In this document: one piece after another, positions 51,832-64,000 of the stretch
Layout of the letters: each line of letters begins with the position of its first letter
How positions within the stretch are numbered: position 1 is the stretch's first letter
Assembly (NCBI GenBank): GCA_021432605.1
Contig: MU271158.1
Coordinates: 434,001-498,000 of the forward strand
DNA: 64,000 nucleotides
Origin: Coniochaeta sp. PMI_546
Lineage: Eukaryota > Ascomycota > Sordariomycetes > Coniochaetales > Coniochaetaceae
Direction of reading: 5' to 3'
Notes under the pieces: generated by a model
Told to the model about the DNA's origin: nothing
The model's database searches: none
The model's input: the letters and a program-made list of their open reading frames with translations, nothing else
Position numbers and translations under genes: made by a program

Positions 51832-54629
51832 TTTGGAAACGTAATTGAGGTACGCGTTTGTTCAAGCGTGTTCAAGGTGGGAGTATGATCAAAAGCTTGT
51901 AACCAGAGGGTGGTATGACCTAGAGCTCTCGTCGGAGTGAGGCCTAGCAACAAACGACGCGCGCGTTGAAATGCAAACAAGCGATCGAAGGTGGTTACGA
52001 CGCTCCAGCCAAGTAAATCCGGTTTGATTCACCTTTCCCGGGCGAGGCCTGGTCGTGGAATAGAACGTGGTTTATGCGTTCAACCGGGAAGACCAACGAT
52101 AGAAGAGTGGATGGTCAGGTAGCCGGACACGGCACGTCGAGAAAACGATGGAAACCGGCAATTGATTGGCCGAGAGAGAGAGTCGCTGGTTCAGGTATAC
52201 AGCACCGTGTGTAGTCGAGTCTACAGTCGATACAGCTTCGTTTGACTGAAGCAAGAGATGAGGGACCGTGTATACGACGAGCGAGTGTGTTTGTTGGTTG
52301 TTGACTTGATGATGACTTGTCTCGGTGGGGAACCAAGGGATCAAGGGGGAGCAAAATTGCGACTAGGAAGGGGGACCGTGGAGAAGGAATCAAGAAGCGA
52401 GATGGAGATCGAAGATTGGATCGCTCAAGATGCTGTCCACGTAGTGTAGACTTTGCTGGAAACGACAGACTCTGGAAATGTCGCAGCGAGTGGAAGAACT
52501 AGTACGCAAAAAAGATCAACAGGAGGCCTACATAGCACACAGATACCGTTGATGGAAGAGAAGCGAAGGTGGAGAGACGGAATGGAATTGTTGATGGATC
52601 GAGAGATCGATGGCTCCAATTCTTTCATCGACGATACGAGAGGCAAACAGAGGGTCAAAAGGGCCACCGTTGGCGCTGTTCCCTTTCGGGAATGCTGGAC
52701 GCCCTGAATACCTGTGTTCGGTGTGTGCTGCGTGGTATGAGCCGTATGGCTGACATGTCATGAACCAGGGGTTGCATTGGTAGTGCAGCCAGGGCAGCTA
52801 AATTCAGACCTCGTATTGGTTTGGCCTCGGAGCAATGAATGTAGAAAAGTCCCTTCCACCACCACCAAATGCCGTCACTGCCGGCTCTCATGTGTGAAGG
52901 AGACTCTGAAATTATCAAGCATCTTTAAAAGTAACACTTGAACGCGCAATCCTGCATGCCTACACGTGTACACTTATACCTGCAAGATAGTCGGATAACA
53001 GATGTCAGAAATCAATTCGTATGGGGACAAAACAACACATGCGCAAGTGACCCTGTCATACCCTTCCCGAACAAAATTTGGCCATCTTTCCCCAGATTCA
53101 AGCTTGGATGGCGTCAGGCACCAACAAAGCTAAGTGCAGGGGGTTCGCATTCTGGCCGCAGGAAGTGACGCCACAGCCAAGAAAAGCTACATCAACTGCC
53201 GTTTCGACCCCTATATAGTATACATGAGGTACACAGGACGGGCACAATACTCATCGTAGGAGAATATTCCATGTCGGACTTCTCTTTATTTCCTCGGTAG
53301 AAATAACTATGTGAATATCCTATCCTTTGTTCTCGTTGACGCGACACCTTGGACAAGACAACGAGAGAAGACACGCGTCTGTTATTCATTCCATGCCATG
53401 CAACGCTATGCTATGCCGTGCATAACCGTTGGCCGAGCTACAACTAGAGTCCAGGCGGACGAATTGAGAGGCTGTGCTCCCAGCAGTGCTTGCGGATCAC
53501 ATGGTAGCTTTGTGATGTAAAATGTCTGATCAGCCATGTTTACAATCACTTGGTCACTCACGCAGCCTTACTTCCATGCGGGGGTAAAACACTGGTTATT
53601 GTAAGTTGGAGTACCAAAGCCAGCTGGAAAGGTAAATTCTCCTCGAGATAAGAAAGGTACTTGTCCATGGTCGTCGAGCCGACTCTTTTCCGAACGGAAA
53701 CGCGAGAAGGTCATGACCAGTGTCGGGGACGTAGCAAATAGGCAGGATAACAACAACCTAAACCTATATCCATTACGAGCGGTGACGGATGACTGATGAC
53801 TGATGAGGGTATTGCACTCTCTCTTGAAAGCTACCTAGCTACCTAGCAACCGAACTATTCAGTCTCCCTGATACAACTCAATCGATCCTTCACCCCTCCA
53901 CCCTGGACGGCTGAACACTTCCTCCGAGGGAGACTAGAAAAGCGACGCTCTGGAAAAAACAGCGAAGATAGTCGAGACTCCTACACGGCCGAGGATCTCT
54001 GTGGTAGTATGAAAAGCATTTACTAGTCGTAACACGCCGACGTCACCACCTTGAGACAGACGTCGGTGACATCCTTTCCGTAGTATCGAGACCCTGACAA
54101 GCATTCCATATGGCCACCATCAAACGTTGAACCATATAGTTTGCGAGCAAGACTTTCCAGGCCAGACCGCATGTCGTCCATCTCGTCCTAGCTCAAACAC
54201 GAAAATTCCGCCAAAAGGAAAGAAAAGTAAGTCAACCTGCAAGAGAAGAAAGCAACGCACGCCCTTACAGGATCAAAACCACACAAACGTATCTGGCCAA
54301 CGTAGTGCAAAGTCGTCAAGCCCGCCCACTCATTATTAAAGGATATCGACTTAATGGGAGCAAACTGAGAAGTGTAGTGCAGAATTGTTTTCCGTGCCGA
54401 CGCCTTCCCTAAACTCGCAGCCGCAAAACGAACAACAAGGAAGCGCCGCAATGCTCCCTCAGCGGAAGTGCCGTCACTATGGCCAGATATCAAGACTCTT
54501 TCAACTTTCCGCCGTTGCGAGAGGAAGACCTGGCGTGTCTTCCCAGGTTGCTGGTTCTTCTCTTCCTAAGTGGTCTTCGGCATCGTCGAAGACTTGGCGT
54601 ACTTCTGAAACTTATTGGGGCGCCTGATC
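51832..54629. other. Intergenic, 2.8 kb
   Basis: This holds the GH16 promoter on its left and the 3' region of the Myb-like gene on its right. Short frames occur on both strands (for example 52453-52707 and 54188-54493), but none has a domain, signal peptide or splice support. No tRNA or repeat was recognised. Confidence 0.45.
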
Positions 54630-56503
54630 CTATCTAGGCTTCGGAGTCGAAAAGAGGTCGGGGAAATGCTCTTTGGCGTATTGTTCACATGCCTGATCCC
54701 ACAGGGTTAGCATGCGATGACAGCTGGGCAGAGCAATGCCCATGTTTGAGAACAACAACAACTATGCTTACCTTGGCCGGCTTCCCAACCTTCTGGCCAA
54801 TCGTCTTCCACTTATTGTTCTCGTACTCCTTGATTGCATTGAGGAGAGCCTGGCTCTAGAACAAACAGGGCTCGTTAGTGTCTGTCACAGGTGTGCCTTC
54901 CACCATGAGATGGTAGACTAGGTTGGGGCAGGAGATCATACCTCATCTTCGGCGAACTCAGCATAATGCATGTCCTTGTACCAGTGCTTCTTCACGCTGC
55001 CCTCTGTACGGGTCGGGAAAGTCTAACGACATGTTAGCTAAGCTGGCAGAACACTCGAGGTACTATTTTACCCGTCGTCAACATACCTTAGCAATCTCAG
55101 CCCAGCTGTTGCCAGCGTCGCGCATCTGCTTCAAGCGAAGCTCCTCAGCCGGACTCCAAGGTGTATTTGTGCGACTCTTCTTGGCTGGCGGCGGATTGGC
55201 TGCGGAGTTATCGTCCGTCGGTGCTGGTGCGGCAGAACCCCCAGCAGGAACAGGAGGCGCCGGCGCACCTGCAGAAGGCGGCTGAATGGGCGTCTGGATC
55301 ACTGGCGGAGGTGCAGCGACCGCGGCGCCGGAATGAGGTTGAGCAGGTGGCGGCACACCTTGGTGCTGCTGTTGCTGCTGCTGCTGAAGATGCTGGGGGT
55401 GCTGCTGCTGGGGGTGTTGCGGATGCTGTGGATGTTGCTGAACTTGCTGCTGGTGTTGCTGGGGATGCTGCTGCTGAGGATGCTGCTGGGGGTGGGCAGC
55501 GGGAGGATGCGCGACCTGTTGAGAAGGTGCCGGGCGCTTGCGCTGGCGCGGAGTAGGTGCCGGAGCGGGGGTTGGAGTCGGCTGCTGCTGCTGCTGGGGT
55601 TGTGCCGTCGCCTGTGGCTGTTGGACATGAGCCATCGAAGGCTGGACGGGAGCCGCATGATGCTGCTGCTGGCCGGATTGCGCCGGAGGTGGGGCGCCAT
55701 ACGGGGCAAAATGCCCTTGTTGTTCCTGCTGGCGCCTAGCCATGTCAGGCTGAGGATAATGCGGTGCGCTATACCAGTTGGCATGATTAGCGAATTGTGC
55801 TTGCGGTTGTTGTTGTTGCTGCTGCGGCGGTGCCTGTTGCTGTTGCAACGATGGCATCGCCGCCGCCTGTTGTTGGCGTTGCCATGCTTGCACGTCACTG
55901 GCCCGCGCACCCTTCTTCATCGCAGATAGCGACGTGAAGAGGAAAACAGGTCGGGAGAGGCCTAGGTGACTAGCAACCACCAGCACCTAGGCAGACCGCG
56001 ACCAGGGAAGGGGCGGATTGATGACGAGAAGCAATGGCTCGGTTGTTGCGGAAATGGTCCAATGTTATTGGGACGAGGAAGGGATATATGAGCGAGGCAG
56101 CTATATTCGGGATCCAAGGGAAGCTTGCCCAAGGTTCGACCGCGTGTACGTGCGTCGCGCTTGCAAGGCGGGAGAGGAATGGTACTTGGGGTGGATTTTC
56201 GGTCGGTGCAGTATACGGTACTCTTTAGTAGCTCATGAGCTCTCCCATGTCGGCAGGTCGAGGTCAAGGGAGCAAGAGTACTGTACATGAGGTACAAGTG
56301 GAATGAAGAAATGACGGGGGAGAGGAGATGAGTAACATGTGGGCAAAGGAGGGGGATGAGGAGCGCGTCTTGTATGCCCCAAGATACGGGAAAGGTACAA
56401 GAAGAGGGGGTACTACTTACTGCTGCATATCATTTGGGTGGTTGGGCTGCGCGTTGGGGTTGGGGTACCAGTCTGGCACAGGGCCGACCTGCCACTGTTG
56501 CAT
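54630..56503 (-). CDS. Gln-rich Myb/SANT-like DNA-binding protein
   Basis: Preferred exons: 56503-56421, 55897-55087, 55022-54942, 54855-54772 and 54692-54630, giving 373 residues. Exon 1 reads MQQWQVGPVPDWYPNPNAQP. The middle is Gln/Pro/His-rich, with CAG-encoded runs. The conserved end is a Myb/SANT-like module split by introns: TPWSPAEELRLKQMRDAGNS then WAEIAK, TFPTRTEGSVKKHWYKDMHY, SQALLNAIKEYENNKWKTIG and ACEQYAKEHFPDLF. The three small introns are all phase 0. The first intron (523 bp) is uncertain: an acceptor at 55970 (exon from 55969) also fits and gives 397 residues, and an ATG at 55920 could start a shorter form. It is probably a nuclear transcription regulator. Confidence 0.75.
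55333..55880 (-). repeat. CAG/CAA trinucleotide runs coding poly-Gln
   Basis: Several interrupted (CAG/CAA)n runs on the minus strand encode Gln/His-rich tracts of the Myb-like protein. The densest stretch is at about 55360-55500. Confidence 0.8.
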
Positions 56504-57250
56504 GACCTAGAGAGTGGTGGCACCAATCGTTAGCTACTGCTCCAGACCTCTTGTCGCGCGTCCAGGGGGCCCTGTCAGTTCGAAAGCTCCCTGGAGCTCC
56601 AAGCTGTCCAAGCTGCTTGTCGCTTGGCTCCTGTAGCAGCACCTGATGCTGTTGCTGACGACAAGCACAAAAACTGAAACGGAATGTCGTCGACATGCTG
56701 CGGTGCTTGCTGCTGCTGGCCCTGGTTCCGATCTGGCTGCTGTAACATGGAAGAGAGGCGAGCGACAAGAAAGAAGGAAGGATGTTGCACTCCTTGATGC
56801 TGTTGCGCTGCTGCCCAAGTCATGGTGCATGGTGTTGCGCTGCTGCTGCTGCTGTGCTGCGCTGAAATCCTTATCCATTCGTGCGATATTTGGCGAGCAA
56901 TTGGTAGTCGCGAATGAGCTGTGATAGACTGCGCGTGGTCGACATCAATCGAGGCGAGCAAGCGCCTGATGTCGAACCAGTTTGGCGCGTCGATTGATTG
57001 AGCAAGCGATCGATTGCGGTTGCCGTAGACATGGCCGACCAGCATTGGATTTTGCTGGATGTGCGGAGCAGTTCACGGTTTGCGCGTCGAGGCTCGACAG
57101 TGACAGCGGCAGCAACACCTCACACACGTTGCCTTGGAGTATTTCGCGACAGGGCCATTGGAGTTTGGGGGACGTCATCTTGATGAATTGAAAAAAAAGG
57201 GTACTTACGGGCGAGTATTGATGGCACACTCAAGTGCATAAAAATACTGG
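56504..57250. other. 5' leader/promoter of the Myb-like gene with CAG-rich sequence
   Basis: Minus-strand frames here (56878, and 57045 reading MTWAAAQQHQGVQ) are Gln-rich and may be extra 5' exons or upstream ORFs. None can be fixed in phase with confidence. Confidence 0.35.
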
Positions 57251-60200
57251 ACGATGACAATAGTGGATTGAGCTTGGTACAGGTGACCTATGTTGCGCGT
57301 CGTGTGGTGTTGACGAGAAGTACCGAATTCCCAGGGACACACTCTGAAGATGAAAGGAACCTGAAACTCCGGTCTAAAATGTTGGTTTGTCGAAGGTACC
57401 GCGAAGGTTAAGAGGGGTTTGATGGCTGGGGTAAAGTACTGTACTGTGTGGGCTGGGGGGGGGCTGGTGAGAGATGATTGTCCGGGCCGTCAAAAAAGGT
57501 GGGAAGGTTTGTAGAATGTTCCTTTCCGATCTGACTTGGGCTGACCTGCTGACGATGGCAGCCTTCAACCGTCAAGGGTAAGGTAGAAAGTAGAGGGGGT
57601 ACAGCGCGGCCAAAATTATACAGGTGTGTAACGCGTGGCAACTGGGAAGCGACTTCACCAACTTGAGAGCGTGGATGGCAAAACCCTCCAGCGAGAATAA
57701 TCGCTGATGGACAGGATCGTGAAGCGAGAGAACAACGTGACGAAATGCCTGAATTCACGAAAGTATCTCATCGGTCTCAGTAATCAAGGTTTTCGGTGAC
57801 TGGCAGATCGAAAATTTGCGGACGCGAGTCGAGGTGAAGGTGCGAACGCGCTCCAATTGGATGGGTGGTGGGGCCCACAACAGCCAAGCTGGAAAGCTTG
57901 GAGGTCGCTCTCTACAAACAGGCGAGGCCGTCTGTCCTCGATTGTTGGCAGCCCTTCAACATCTGCTTGCTTGCGATTAATTTCGTGCAAGTCAGAGATC
58001 CGCAACTGGTCAGATCAGAGATGTGGTGATGTCTGTATCGTCGTCTCTTCTCTGTTGTCGAGTTTCTTCGCAGGGCAGAGGATCTCGATTGAATGCTGTC
58101 TCATACCAGAGTGGCAGGATCATGTATCCTGGAAGAAAGGTACATCTATTCAGAGTGGCAGTGCGGCAAGGTTCTCAAAAGTAAGTATCGGCTCGAACCT
58201 CGAAGTACCGCCTAGCCAGGGTCACACTGTTATCAATGACGCTTGTTGAAGGCTGTGCTATATCGCGATTGCCGAGTCGAACAAACTTGTCGAAACCCTC
58301 AAAGTCCAATTCTGTCGTCCAACTTCAGGCATCCATTTCCCTTGAGGTTGCTCGATCTATCAGTCTTCAATTCGGTCTGGTATGTTTGTGCACTCTTCGT
58401 TTCGGGTAGACCGGCGTTGCGCTGTGCGATCTCGTTCTCTCCGCGTGGTGCAAGTGAGACCTGGCCCCTCCGTTGCTTGGTGCCCGGCTAGTGTCGACTT
58501 TGTTTTTGATCGACCTACTTGACGCTAGCGGATAACACGTCGCTAGCCATCTCGATTTTCCAGCAAGGTGCGTATATTCCATTGTAGTCAGGTATCTTAC
58601 GCTATTTAGAGCTAACGATTATCATCAACATCTTGAGTGAATTCCACCAGTGCTCAACAAGGTCAAGAAAACTTGACTGCTCCCTATATTCGCTCATATA
58701 GCGGGCTTTCTATCGTGGACGACAGAAGAACCTGAAAGCACAGGCTTAGCGGGGTACTTGCGCCTCAGGTCACTCACTTGTCCTCTGCTTCGAAAATGGG
58801 ACTGAAGCAAGCTTGTCTGTTTTGGGTTTGGGCGCGATTTCACCTCCCCCTGCTCGAGGATGGAGCAAGTGTACGCAGTGACCAATCAAAACACGTTCGT
58901 TTTCAGCCGAAGAACTCCCGACTCAATGTAGAATCTAACGCCAAGAGTGACGTGAGGTTTGTGCAGCCACCAGCCACATATTTTCCTCCCCGCCCAATAC
59001 TGGGGACAATTCCTGCGTAACTGAGGTGTACAGGACAAAGTACGTGTATAGCGTCCCCGATGTCCTATACTACCCTCGACTGTATCCAAGCTCCCCACCT
59101 GCAGGATGGGATAGCCTCGCTCGCCTCCAAAAGCGAGCAGCACAATGATGGGTGTGGCCTGCAAAGCGGGGATTTGACACGGTACTTGCGGGTAGTGCCG
59201 ATACAGATGGCTGATGTATACAGGGACAGAGATTTGCTGCAGCTTAGGGTAGGTGACTGCGAAGAAGTCGCACACTAAACTAATATGTAGATACTTGATA
59301 TAGCAACTGGTACGTCTTCCCAACGAGTCATCGACGACACAATTCTACCTCGAGCAACACCTACACAGCCCCGGAAAGTGGACATGGGCTTTGTGGTTTC
59401 GGAAACAGCTTCGCATACCACAAGATGCACTTGAAGAACTGCCTGTGGCGAGACAGTGACCGCATCGTTTGCTATCACGGTCGTTGTTATGTGGGCATTA
59501 CCGTGGCTTTTCCCTGGCCCAAGTATCAAAAGTCTTTGCTAAGGCGGCGGATGTGTGAACGGCCCTGTTGAAGAGGAGAGAAGGTAGTGATTTTTCACAG
59601 CACGTCGAGATCTTACTGCAGCTTATTCGGAGATCTCTCAGCTTCAACACAAGATCTCATGGCCAAGTCTGTGCTGAGATGATGTGCCTTCCACATTGCT
59701 GTCTCATTGCTGGGCAGGATCTAGCGCTTCGGAGGCTTCGCATCGTGACAACATGCCTTTGGCTCAAAGGTGAAGCGCCACAACCTGTTAAAGTTGCATC
59801 CAACATCGCTAGAAAAGGCATTCCAGAACACCGCATCAAATTCCCTGGCTATGATTGTACAAGTGCGGTTAACGGATGGATGGCTCCATGTTCGTCTGAT
59901 GTCTCCATTCTTCCCATGATAGCATACCGGGTCCCATCCATCCAACATCAGTCGAGTCGAGATGAATCCGTCCCAGCACAAGCCGTGAGGGTGGATGATG
60001 ATCGCTCGCATACGACATCGGTGAAGGCACCAGCCCTGTCTGCCGAACGAGCCGCACCTCACCGGTCAGGTCGGCAGTCATCCGAGCCGAGAAATGACGG
60101 GCACCTAGCCCAGGGCTGCGTCCGCCAGGGGCCCCAGCGACCGTACTAGGACGTCATCTTCGGCTTAGGTAAGATCCTCATCGCTCGTTACGTGCGCATT

Positions 60201-61999
60201 GCCAACCGGGGAACCTTGTCGCATCTATGCCCCGGCGGGCAAGGGTACGGTGTGATATCTTCACCCCCTGGTGGGCGTGGTGTATCGCGCGCGGCTCGCG
60301 GGGCTCGACCACTAGGTCTGACCATGCGGTATTTCGCCATAAGAGGTGGAAATCATGGTTCTTGTTTGTGGAGAGAGGGACGATCTGGCAATCTGCCTTC
60401 TCAGCGGCCGCGTGAGACCAAACTTTTGGTATCAATTCACCTGTTCAGAGTTCGAAGCATCACTAACTGCGCAAGTTCGGAGAGACAGGCGTGCTAGTCT
60501 TCTTCCAATGGGGCCTTCATGAGGAAGTCTTTGCAGAAAAACACATTAGCTTCTCAGAAGGAACAACATCTCCCAGCTCCCTGATAGAATCACTGACGGA
60601 CGAGTCGAAAGGAAGCGGGACTAACCTCAAGCCGAAACATTGCCTAAACCTGCGACTGGAAACAAATGGGACGCTTTGACAAGCTGACTATCCGTCAGAA
60701 GCCTCATCAGACGACAGTGCCCTACCATTGCCAAGATCAAAAAGGTCTTCATCTCGTCTCACGGTTATTCAAACGAGATGAAGTCAAAGTAGAACACAGG
60801 TCTGGTTCATTGCATACAATCCGCCAAGCTCTCGCTTCTCGTCATTAGCAGTTGTGTCAGCGCCGCCATCCCTCGAATGAGACTGAATATGCACAGTCGG
60901 CGGGAGAGAATACGACAGGCCATAGAGTAGAGCGAGAGAGAGTTGTTCATGCTTTCAGAGCAATGAGCTGATTTGAGGTGAAACCAGTCGAGTCGCAGTG
61001 TGTTAGCACCCATGACGGGAGACGTTTGAGGGTGTCGGTTTCGGCGAGGGTGGGGCAACTGACATAGCGTGAGGCTCTTCGCTTATCGACTCCAAAGTGC
61101 ACAGGATTGGGTCTCTCTCCCACTGCAGCGGAACGGACATGATCCCGGTCAACGAACCCTGTCTAAAGTTCCCCACAACTGCTTAACCTTGTATTCTGTA
61201 TCTCACACTGGAGGCTTTGGATTCCTACCACCACCTCACGTAGAGGAACGAGAGGTCAGTGGGACAGATGCAACTCTATCGCTGCGTATTTCAGATGGGT
61301 ATGTCAACCAGGACGATTCCCACTCACGATTGGCACTTTGCCCTTTGATATCGATGTAGCAGGTGCCCTGGCAAAGCGCGGTGACTATCCTGAGACGATC
61401 GTGGGCGGATAACCAAGGATTGAACGAGAATCTCATACGGGGAACACGCTCGAGACTATGGATAGCTGGATGTGCATTGAAATCGTCGCGTTCCCTTAGA
61501 TGAATCGTCTTCCAGAAACCTCCGACCCGTTCCACCAGATATGACGGTTGATGAGCGGCGGGGTGCGAAGTCATAGCATCTCCCCGACTTGGGAAGGCGC
61601 ATATCGACATGTCGATCTTAGACAACCTGTATGCTTTGCTGACCCATTCAGAATCGCCTGAAGCGAGGGTCTTTGCTGGCTCCTTGATACTGTTGAGGCT
61701 TCTTTCCACGATCCAACTTGGTAGTCAGAATGGTTGGGTTTGCGTTAGCTGTACGCGCACATGTAGACACTTAAGAAAGAAATTAGAATCCGGCACTTCA
61801 CGGCTTCGTCAGTCAATGTTGCGCTAGAGTCAGCTACGCAAGCTACAAGGCCACAATCCTGGTATCGCCTTCTCGCAGATCATCATCACGCATAATTATC
61901 CTCCAGTACACTAAGGACCCTGTCTTCTGAACAGGTAATTCTGCTCCTTTTCCCCGCGAGCATGGACGTCTGGTGATGCCCAATCAGCAATGTCGCAAT
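57251..61999. other. Gene-poor region, 4.7 kb
   Basis: No supported gene, RNA gene or mobile element was recognised. The longest open frames (59568-60149 plus, 61236-61709 minus) have no motif, biased composition or splice support, and both strands are equally open there. Confidence 0.4.
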
Positions 62000-62770
62000 G
62001 ACAGTGACATGGCGAGGAACTCTTGCCCTTGTTCAACGATGCTTTCGATGATGATCTAGTCATCGAAGCTGGTGATAACGCAGCCAGTATAGCTCAGTCC
62101 TCGAGGAATGACTTCGATTGGCTTGCTCCCGAGCACATAATATCTATATTGCACCGTGACGGCACAAGAACTACGGCAACCCCTTTTCAGCACCTGATGA
62201 TGAATAATCCCTTCCAGGTACGTTTTGGGAGCAACGACTGTCGATCTACACGACGGGAAGTTCTGTCATGACGGCAAGGACGATCTAATTCATCCCTTGT
62301 GGCCTTGAGTAAGTGTGCTAAACCAAGCACAGCTAGATCCGGTGAGTCCGAGATGGATCTGCGGCTTGATGCAAACCACCGGTGAGTACGAAGAAAGTCA
62401 TCTCGGCCATGGTACGTTCCACAATGGTCCATGAAGAGCTTCGACCCTATGATGAACAAGTCTGAAAATTAAACAAAGACATGTAAGTGCGGAATTAGCT
62501 CTTGACGAGCATAATACAATCTGCCGAGACAAACTGAGCACTTGGCAGCAGCTGTATCCACGCATGGGTTTTGATGGGTGGTAAGTGTCGTCGGAATATC
62601 GACTAAGACCCACCGGTCAAGCGGCCCGGGCAAAATGTGATCTGATGATCAATGTTTCCCTCGACGATGGTACTTGTCAACTGCTGACAGACTATGTACG
62701 AGAGAGACTTGAAATGGACGTCACGCCTGGTCGTCACATTGGTCGGTATCAGAAGGACGTATACTTCTAA
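62000..62770 (+). CDS. Possible multi-exon gene of unknown function, incomplete model
   Basis: Three plus-strand pieces join with good signals. The first runs from about 62023 to 62218 (PLFNDAFDDDLVIEAGDNAA, FDWLAPEHIISILHRDG) and ends CAG|GTACGT. The second starts after CACAG at 62332 (LDPVSPRWICGLMQTT) and ends at GTGAGT. The third starts after TTAG at about 62499 (LDEHNTICRDKLSTWQQLYP) and ends TG|GTAAGT. A later open stretch (LMINVSLDDGTCQLLTDYVR, to 62770) cannot be joined in phase. No clear start codon is found upstream. I do not recognise the family; it may be a decayed gene. Confidence 0.3.
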
Positions 62771-64000
62771 AGACCATGCAGAGCCCACAGTACGTAGAGA
62801 GGTAGGTACGGACAGTCGAAAGATGTCCGGAGCGACAGGTTTTCTGGACTCTGTCCTGCATTGATGCCGATATGGCGTGTCTTAAGCATGCAACGAGTGG
62901 ACCGTACTGATTGAGCAACCAAACAATGCCAAACATGTCGAAACCGTCGTCTGGTTTTATGTGCCTGCTTCTCCGTCCACACCGATGTACCGCTGTCAAA
63001 GCCAACACGGGCTGATAGAGTCTTGGGTGAGATACGGCAGTTTCGAGATCGCTGTTTCTCTTGTCTGATAACAACACGGGCGGCTGGTGACACTCTCTAT
63101 CGCTCCTGATATATGGTGTTTGGTTTCTAATCGGCAGGCTAACAGGCGGCTGGGTGCTATCTTTGGCGTACGATTCATTGGAGCGTCATCATAAGCCAAT
63201 GAGCGTTGCCTGCAGGCCTCGAGGTCGTAGGGACTCGTAGTAAGTTCGACATATTCGAGTCATATGGGACAGACTGACCTGCGAGATGGCTTTGTCGGAT
63301 AAGCTGGCGGCCGAGCGACTGCAGGAAACAAGGCAAGGCCAGAATGCGCTCATTGGCCATTTCAATAGGATTTGTTTCTGCTCTCAGGCTGCGAGACAGC
63401 ATGTGGGATCCATCTGGCATCTGCTGTGGTCTACCTACTGTGGTATGAACATGTGTCGTGGTGACTTTGAAGGGGCCAGAAGGATGAAAAAGACTGTCGG
63501 CGGTTGGAGACCACTTGACGTCGTTCCTTCCCGGGCAGGGGTTGGAGACAGGTGTGTCCAAATTGGGAAAGGCTGACACCTAGTTGAAATTGGCCCACCT
63601 GCTTAGCGAGTTTCAAGGGCCTATGAACCAGGACATCCACGTCCGGAATCCAAGAGTCCCAGGCAAGGGGATTGTGCTAGATGCATTGTACTGTATGCCA
63701 GTGAGATGCTGCTAGTCACCCAAAAGGGAGGGAAAATGCAACTGGTGATGGTGCACATGTTCAGGTACCCTAGGAGCTCGGATAGACGCGGGTCGTGATC
63801 TTGCGGGGTGAGGTACAGAAGTCGTAAATCCCGGAGAAAGCTCTGGGGAAAAAAGACACTTGCTGCCCTTTCGCGAACGTTGAGATCCGAGCTCGATTTC
63901 ATCATACTCATCGTGAATAAGCGTGTTTCCCCCTCTGTATAAGCGGACAGAAAGACCGCCCCCTAGAGCCAATGACGCCTAGCCATCCTGCTACTAAGCA
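62771..64000. other. Right-end region without supported genes
   Basis: Only short overlapping frames on both strands; nothing recognisable. Confidence 0.4.

Noticed and set aside
55161-55929. Long plus-strand open frames opposite the Myb-like gene
   Set aside because: They are shadows of the CAG-rich coding strand, giving Leu-rich nonsense with no splice or domain support.
59568-60149. 193-codon plus-strand frame
   Set aside because: The sequence looks random, without recognisable domain or signal, and minus-strand frames of similar length overlap it.
61236-61709. 157-codon minus-strand frame
   Set aside because: No motif, no biased composition and no splice context; the opposite strand is equally open.
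1-64000. CRISPR arrays, rRNA genes, LTR elements and intact DNA transposons
   Set aside because: No regularly spaced repeats, rRNA core sequence, terminal repeats or transposase/reverse-transcriptase motifs were seen by eye. Short or very divergent remnants could be missed.

Overview
The window looks like nuclear DNA of a filamentous ascomycete (Pezizomycotina). Genes are compact and carry short GT-AG introns, mostly 50-90 nt. Several families are typical of these fungi: a DUF3716 protein, an NB-ARC/TPR NOD-like receptor, a Crh-type GH16 cell-wall enzyme, a Cip1-like protein with a fungal CBM1, and a CmcJ/AsaB-type oxidoreductase. The Cip1-CBM1 protein suggests a plant-biomass degrader. I cannot name a genus. 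Exon coordinates were worked out by hand from splice signals and reading phase. Every full model given sums to a multiple of three.

Left part (1.3-18 kb), housekeeping: a large DUF3716 protein, mitochondrial ribosomal protein bS6m, the neddylation factor DCN1, the sorting nexin MVP1, mitochondrial ribosomal protein uL15m, a peptidase S66 (LD-carboxypeptidase-like) enzyme and a C2H2 zinc-finger protein. DCN1 has a 1.1-kb intron holding a phase-matched candidate alternative first exon.

Middle (18-37.9 kb), accessory: a gene-poor stretch with decayed coding sequence, an NB-ARC/TPR receptor with odd features at both ends, a 5'-incomplete membrane-protein gene, an SDR gene whose first intron lacks a GT donor, a five-exon CmcJ/AsaB-like gene, a small acidic reading frame, an amidase, an NAD(P)-binding protein, a secreted lactonase-fold propeller and the secreted Cip1-CBM1 protein.

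Right part (39-56.5 kb): a BTB-like protein and an ammonium transporter share a divergent promoter region with GATA motifs. Next comes a ~1,376-residue protein joining a Cys-rich N-terminus, a P-loop GTPase-like domain, a RING-like domain and a patatin phospholipase. This is the most unusual gene here. After it come an intron-containing tRNA-Pro(CGG), a GPI-anchored GH16 crosslinking enzyme and a Gln-rich Myb/SANT protein. From 56.5 kb to the end the sequence is gene-poor, with one unassigned multi-exon candidate near 62 kb. I saw no rRNA, CRISPR array, LTR element or intact DNA transposon.
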